Shown here in pieces: positions 62,210 to 64,000 of a stretch of 64,000 nt of DNA. This stretch comes from Gemella sp. GL1. Its GTDB lineage: Bacteria > Bacillota > Bacilli > Staphylococcales > Gemellaceae. A model generated the notes under the pieces. That model ran no database searches. It had not been told where the DNA came from and was given only the letters and a program-made list of their open reading frames with translations. Location: positions 124,001 through 188,000 of the forward strand of contig NZ_JACBYB010000021.1 in assembly GCF_013415365.1 (NCBI RefSeq), written 5' to 3'. A program made the position numbers and the translations under genes. How positions within the stretch are numbered: the stretch's first letter is position 1; every line of letters begins with the position of its first letter.

Positions 62210-62635
62210 ATGGATAAAACAATTTTTGAAAAAATCTTAGATAAAGAAATTCCTTCTTACAAAATTTACGAAGATGAACATGTATATGCTTTTTTAGATG
62301 TATTTCCAATCACTAAAGGCCATACTCTAGTAATTCCTAAAAAACATAGCCGAAATATCCTAGATTGTGAAGCAGAAACGGCTGCTCACATTGGAGCTGC
62401 TCTACCTAAGATTGCTAATGCAGTAAAAGATGCTTTCAATCCTGATGGAATTAATATTATTCAAAACAACGAAGAATATGCAGGACAAAGTGTCTTCCAC
62501 TTACACTTCCACATTATCCCAAGATATAAAGATAAGCACATCAACTTTGATAATCTAGAAGTTAAATGGCCACCACAAAAATTAGAAGCTGCTGACTTTG
62601 AAGAAATTCAAAATAAAATTACTAGCAAATTGTAA
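62210..62635 (+). CDS. hit: HIT-family nucleotide hydrolase
   Basis: A 141-residue histidine-triad protein. VFHLHFHIIPRY holds the HxHxHxx active site, DVFPITKGHTLVIPKKH the N-terminal fold. Members hydrolyse nucleoside phosphoramidates or dinucleoside polyphosphates. It starts 19 bp after punA behind AGGAG and is probably co-transcribed with it. The physiological substrate is unknown. Confidence 0.93.
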   Translation: MDKTIFEKILDKEIPSYKIYEDEHVYAFLDVFPITKGHTLVIPKKHSRNILDCEAETAAHIGAALPKIANAVKDAFNPDGINIIQNNEEYAGQSVFHLHFHIIPRYKDKHINFDNLEVKWPPQKLEAADFEEIQNKITSKL

Positions 62636-62719
62636 AATTAATTCTAATCTTAATTATTATTTTATTGAAATCAGTAAAATGAAAAGATAATAAAATTAAA
62701 CTACTCAGCTTAAAAAATT

Positions 62720-62746
62720 AATCTCTATACTTAAAGTATAGAGATT
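62720..62746. terminator. Bidirectional terminator between hit and pcp
   Basis: AATCTCTATACTT and AAGTATAGAGATT form a near-perfect palindrome with T runs on both sides. From 62750 to 62903 the minus strand has a roughly 28-codon open frame without a start (KILLVDLKGVRDIALIDG); I cannot assign it. Confidence 0.75.
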
Positions 62747-62903
62747 TTTATTATCACAAATTTTTATTTTCATATTTTGAAAGTAATTCATTAATTTACC
62801 ATCTTTTATCCATCTATTAGAGCAATATCTCTAACTCCTTTTAAGTCTACTAGTAATATTTTAATTGTTTTATTGTGATTTGTTCTTAATTAATTTTCTT
62901 ACA

Positions 62904-63548
62904 TTAGTCTTCTTTTCCTCCCGTTACTTTTAAATCACATTTATCCCTGTAGTCAACTATAGTTTGAATAGAAGATATTATTGCTCTTCTCATATCATCA
63001 AATTCCATCATAGGCAACTCTCTACCTTTCAATTGTTCTGGCAAGTAAGGAATATGTATAAATCCTGCTTGTATATTCAAATTATTCTTCTCCGCATAAT
63101 ACAGAACTTGATACATAATATGGTTACATACAAAAGTCCCTGCTGTATTGGATACTTCTGCATTTATTCCTATTTTTTTAATATTCTCTACCATTGCTTT
63201 TATCGGTAGAGTAGAAAAATATGCTGCTTTCCCATCTTCCCTTATTACATCGTCTACTGGTTTATTACCCTCATTATCAGCAATTCTTGCATCATCTATA
63301 TTTATAGCAATCCTCTCAGGACTAATCCCACTTCTCCCTCCTGCTTGCCCTAAACAAAGTACCACATCAGGAGAAAATTTTTTTATTTCTTCAAATAGCA
63401 TCTGGGCAGATCTACCAAAAACTGTCGGTATTTGAATCCTTCTAAGTTCTGCATCTGCAATTTTATTTGGTAATGATTTTACCACTTGCCAAGATGGATT
63501 TAGTTCTTCTCCTCCAAAAGGATCAAATCCTGTTACTAATATTTTCAT
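62904..63548 (-). CDS. pcp: Pyrrolidone-carboxylate peptidase
   Basis: A 214-residue C15 cysteine peptidase that removes N-terminal pyroglutamate. TGFDPFGGEELNPSW is the N-terminal hallmark. The catalytic Glu lies in SPERIAIN, Cys in NTAGTFVCNHIMY and His in GFIHIPYLP. GGAGG seven bases upstream supports ATG 63548; the TTG four codons earlier overlaps that ribosome site. Confidence 0.95.
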   Translation of the reverse strand: MKILVTGFDPFGGEELNPSWQVVKSLPNKIADAELRRIQIPTVFGRSAQMLFEEIKKFSPDVVLCLGQAGGRSGISPERIAINIDDARIADNEGNKPVDDVIREDGKAAYFSTLPIKAMVENIKKIGINAEVSNTAGTFVCNHIMYQVLYYAEKNNLNIQAGFIHIPYLPEQLKGRELPMMEFDDMRRAIISSIQTIVDYRDKCDLKVTGGKED

Positions 63549-63614
63549 AATTTCCTCCAAAATTTATTTTTACCTATTATAGCATTTTTCTATGCTATCA
63601 AACAAAATATAGGG

Positions 63615-63643
63615 TTTTCATAAAGTATATATTTTGCTAAAAT
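63615..63643 (+). promoter_or_regulatory. Promoter of the last gene
   Basis: TTTTCA (63615-63620), 17 bases, TAAAAT (63638-63643) with a TGC extended -10. TAGGAG and ATG 63675 follow. Confidence 0.5.
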
Positions 63644-63674
63644 ATAAGTAGATCATATCTTAGGAGATTATTTT

Positions 63675-64000
63675 ATGTATTTTTCTAGCAACTTAGAATT
63701 TATACCAGCTTTTTTCCATATCCACTACTCAAACTATGATGAAAAAATTAAGAAAAATTTACTTGATGAAATTTATCAAGAATATACAGATTCTACTTTT
63801 ACAGATATTGAAGTTGAACAAATTTTCTTCGAATTAAAATATGGCAACTTTAAAGAGATTATTGATTTAAAATTTTTAAATTCCTACAGGGGTAGAATTT
63901 TCTCTATTGACCAATTAGTCAAGAAAAAAATTAAAATTCACTATTTGGAAAAAGCAAATTGTATTGAAGTCATATCAACTATTAGAGATTCCAAATGTCT
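63675..64000 (+). CDS. Unrecognised protein, 3' end outside the window
   Basis: An open frame of at least 108 codons that runs off the window. ATG 63675 has TAGGAG nine bases upstream. The product begins MYFSSNLEFIPAFFHIHY and is soluble and charged; LDEIYQEYTDSTFTDIEVEQ and the later KKKIKIHYLEKANCIEV suggest an alternating helix and strand fold. I do not recognise a family. Codon use resembles the neighbouring core genes, so it is probably a real chromosomal gene. Confidence 0.7.
   Translation, partial: MYFSSNLEFIPAFFHIHYSNYDEKIKKNLLDEIYQEYTDSTFTDIEVEQIFFELKYGNFKEIIDLKFLNSYRGRIFSIDQLVKKKIKIHYLEKANCIEVISTIRDSKC

Noticed and set aside
1-64000. CRISPR arrays, tRNA or rRNA genes, intact insertion sequences
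   Set aside because: No regularly spaced repeats, cloverleaf-like sequences, rRNA stretches or transposase frames were seen on either strand.

Overview
The window is an AT-rich chromosomal segment of a low-GC Gram-positive bacterium. Strong AGGAGG ribosome binding sites, TTGATT/TATAAT promoters (often with an extended -10) and hairpin-plus-T terminators are typical of Firmicutes. The gene set also points there: whiA, yqeG-yqeH-yhbY-nadD-yqeK-rsfS-yqeM, yqhY-nusB-xseA-xseB-ispA, a seven-gene Mrp antiporter operon, nup-type nucleoside transporter, obg with a PheB-type ACT gene, and RF2. Genome content and the uncleaved, streptococcal-style PotD make a Gemella-like member of the Bacilli my best guess. 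This is inference; no rRNA gene is present to confirm it. I see no tRNA, rRNA, CRISPR array or intact insertion sequence.

Positions 1-8700 (mostly minus strand) form an accessory, decaying region. It holds a large serine recombinase with two in-frame stops and cut by the window edge, a small SHOCT-like gene, a MacB/LolD-type ABC exporter behind a 5'-truncated asparagine-synthetase/lasso-cyclase-like gene, and a second module of M16-peptidase fragment, ABC ATPase and ABC-2 permease. The second module is led by a 22-codon ORF joined to the peptidase by a TGATG overlap. Together these look like remains of ribosomal-peptide (bacteriocin-type) biosynthesis and export genes.

Positions 9100-26540 are core genes: an RlmCD-like rRNA methyltransferase, pheB, obg; a small PH-domain gene; a cupin regulator followed by potABCD; an aminotransferase; yqhY-nusB-xseA-xseB-ispA; rpmG; secA; gltX. 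Positions 26700-32510 are the complete mrpABCDEFG Na+/H+ antiporter operon on the plus strand. Positions 32600-42200 hold glmM, a TM-helix-repeat channel, a class A PBP, murB, an MFS transporter and an amino acid:Na+ symporter.

Positions 42300-50520 hold a long minus-strand run from psd through yqeG, yqeH, yhbY, nadD, yqeK, rsfS and yqeM to whiA, plus the oligoendopeptidase pepF. The yqeK gene carries an extra C-terminal ASCH/YqfB-like domain. Positions 50900-54800 hold an ABC-2 exporter (ATPase, two permeases) with a DUF4097-like membrane protein, followed by prfB without its programmed frameshift. Positions 56250-63550 are a purine nucleoside uptake and salvage group (BMP-type binding protein, ATPase, two permeases, divergent punA and a HIT gene) and pcp. 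The window ends inside an unrecognised plus-strand gene.

No convincing wholly new system was found. The best leads are the YqeK-ASCH fusion, the eroded peptide-biosynthesis island with its 22-codon ORF, the RF2 gene without frameshift, and an unexplained 92-codon open frame downstream of rpmG.
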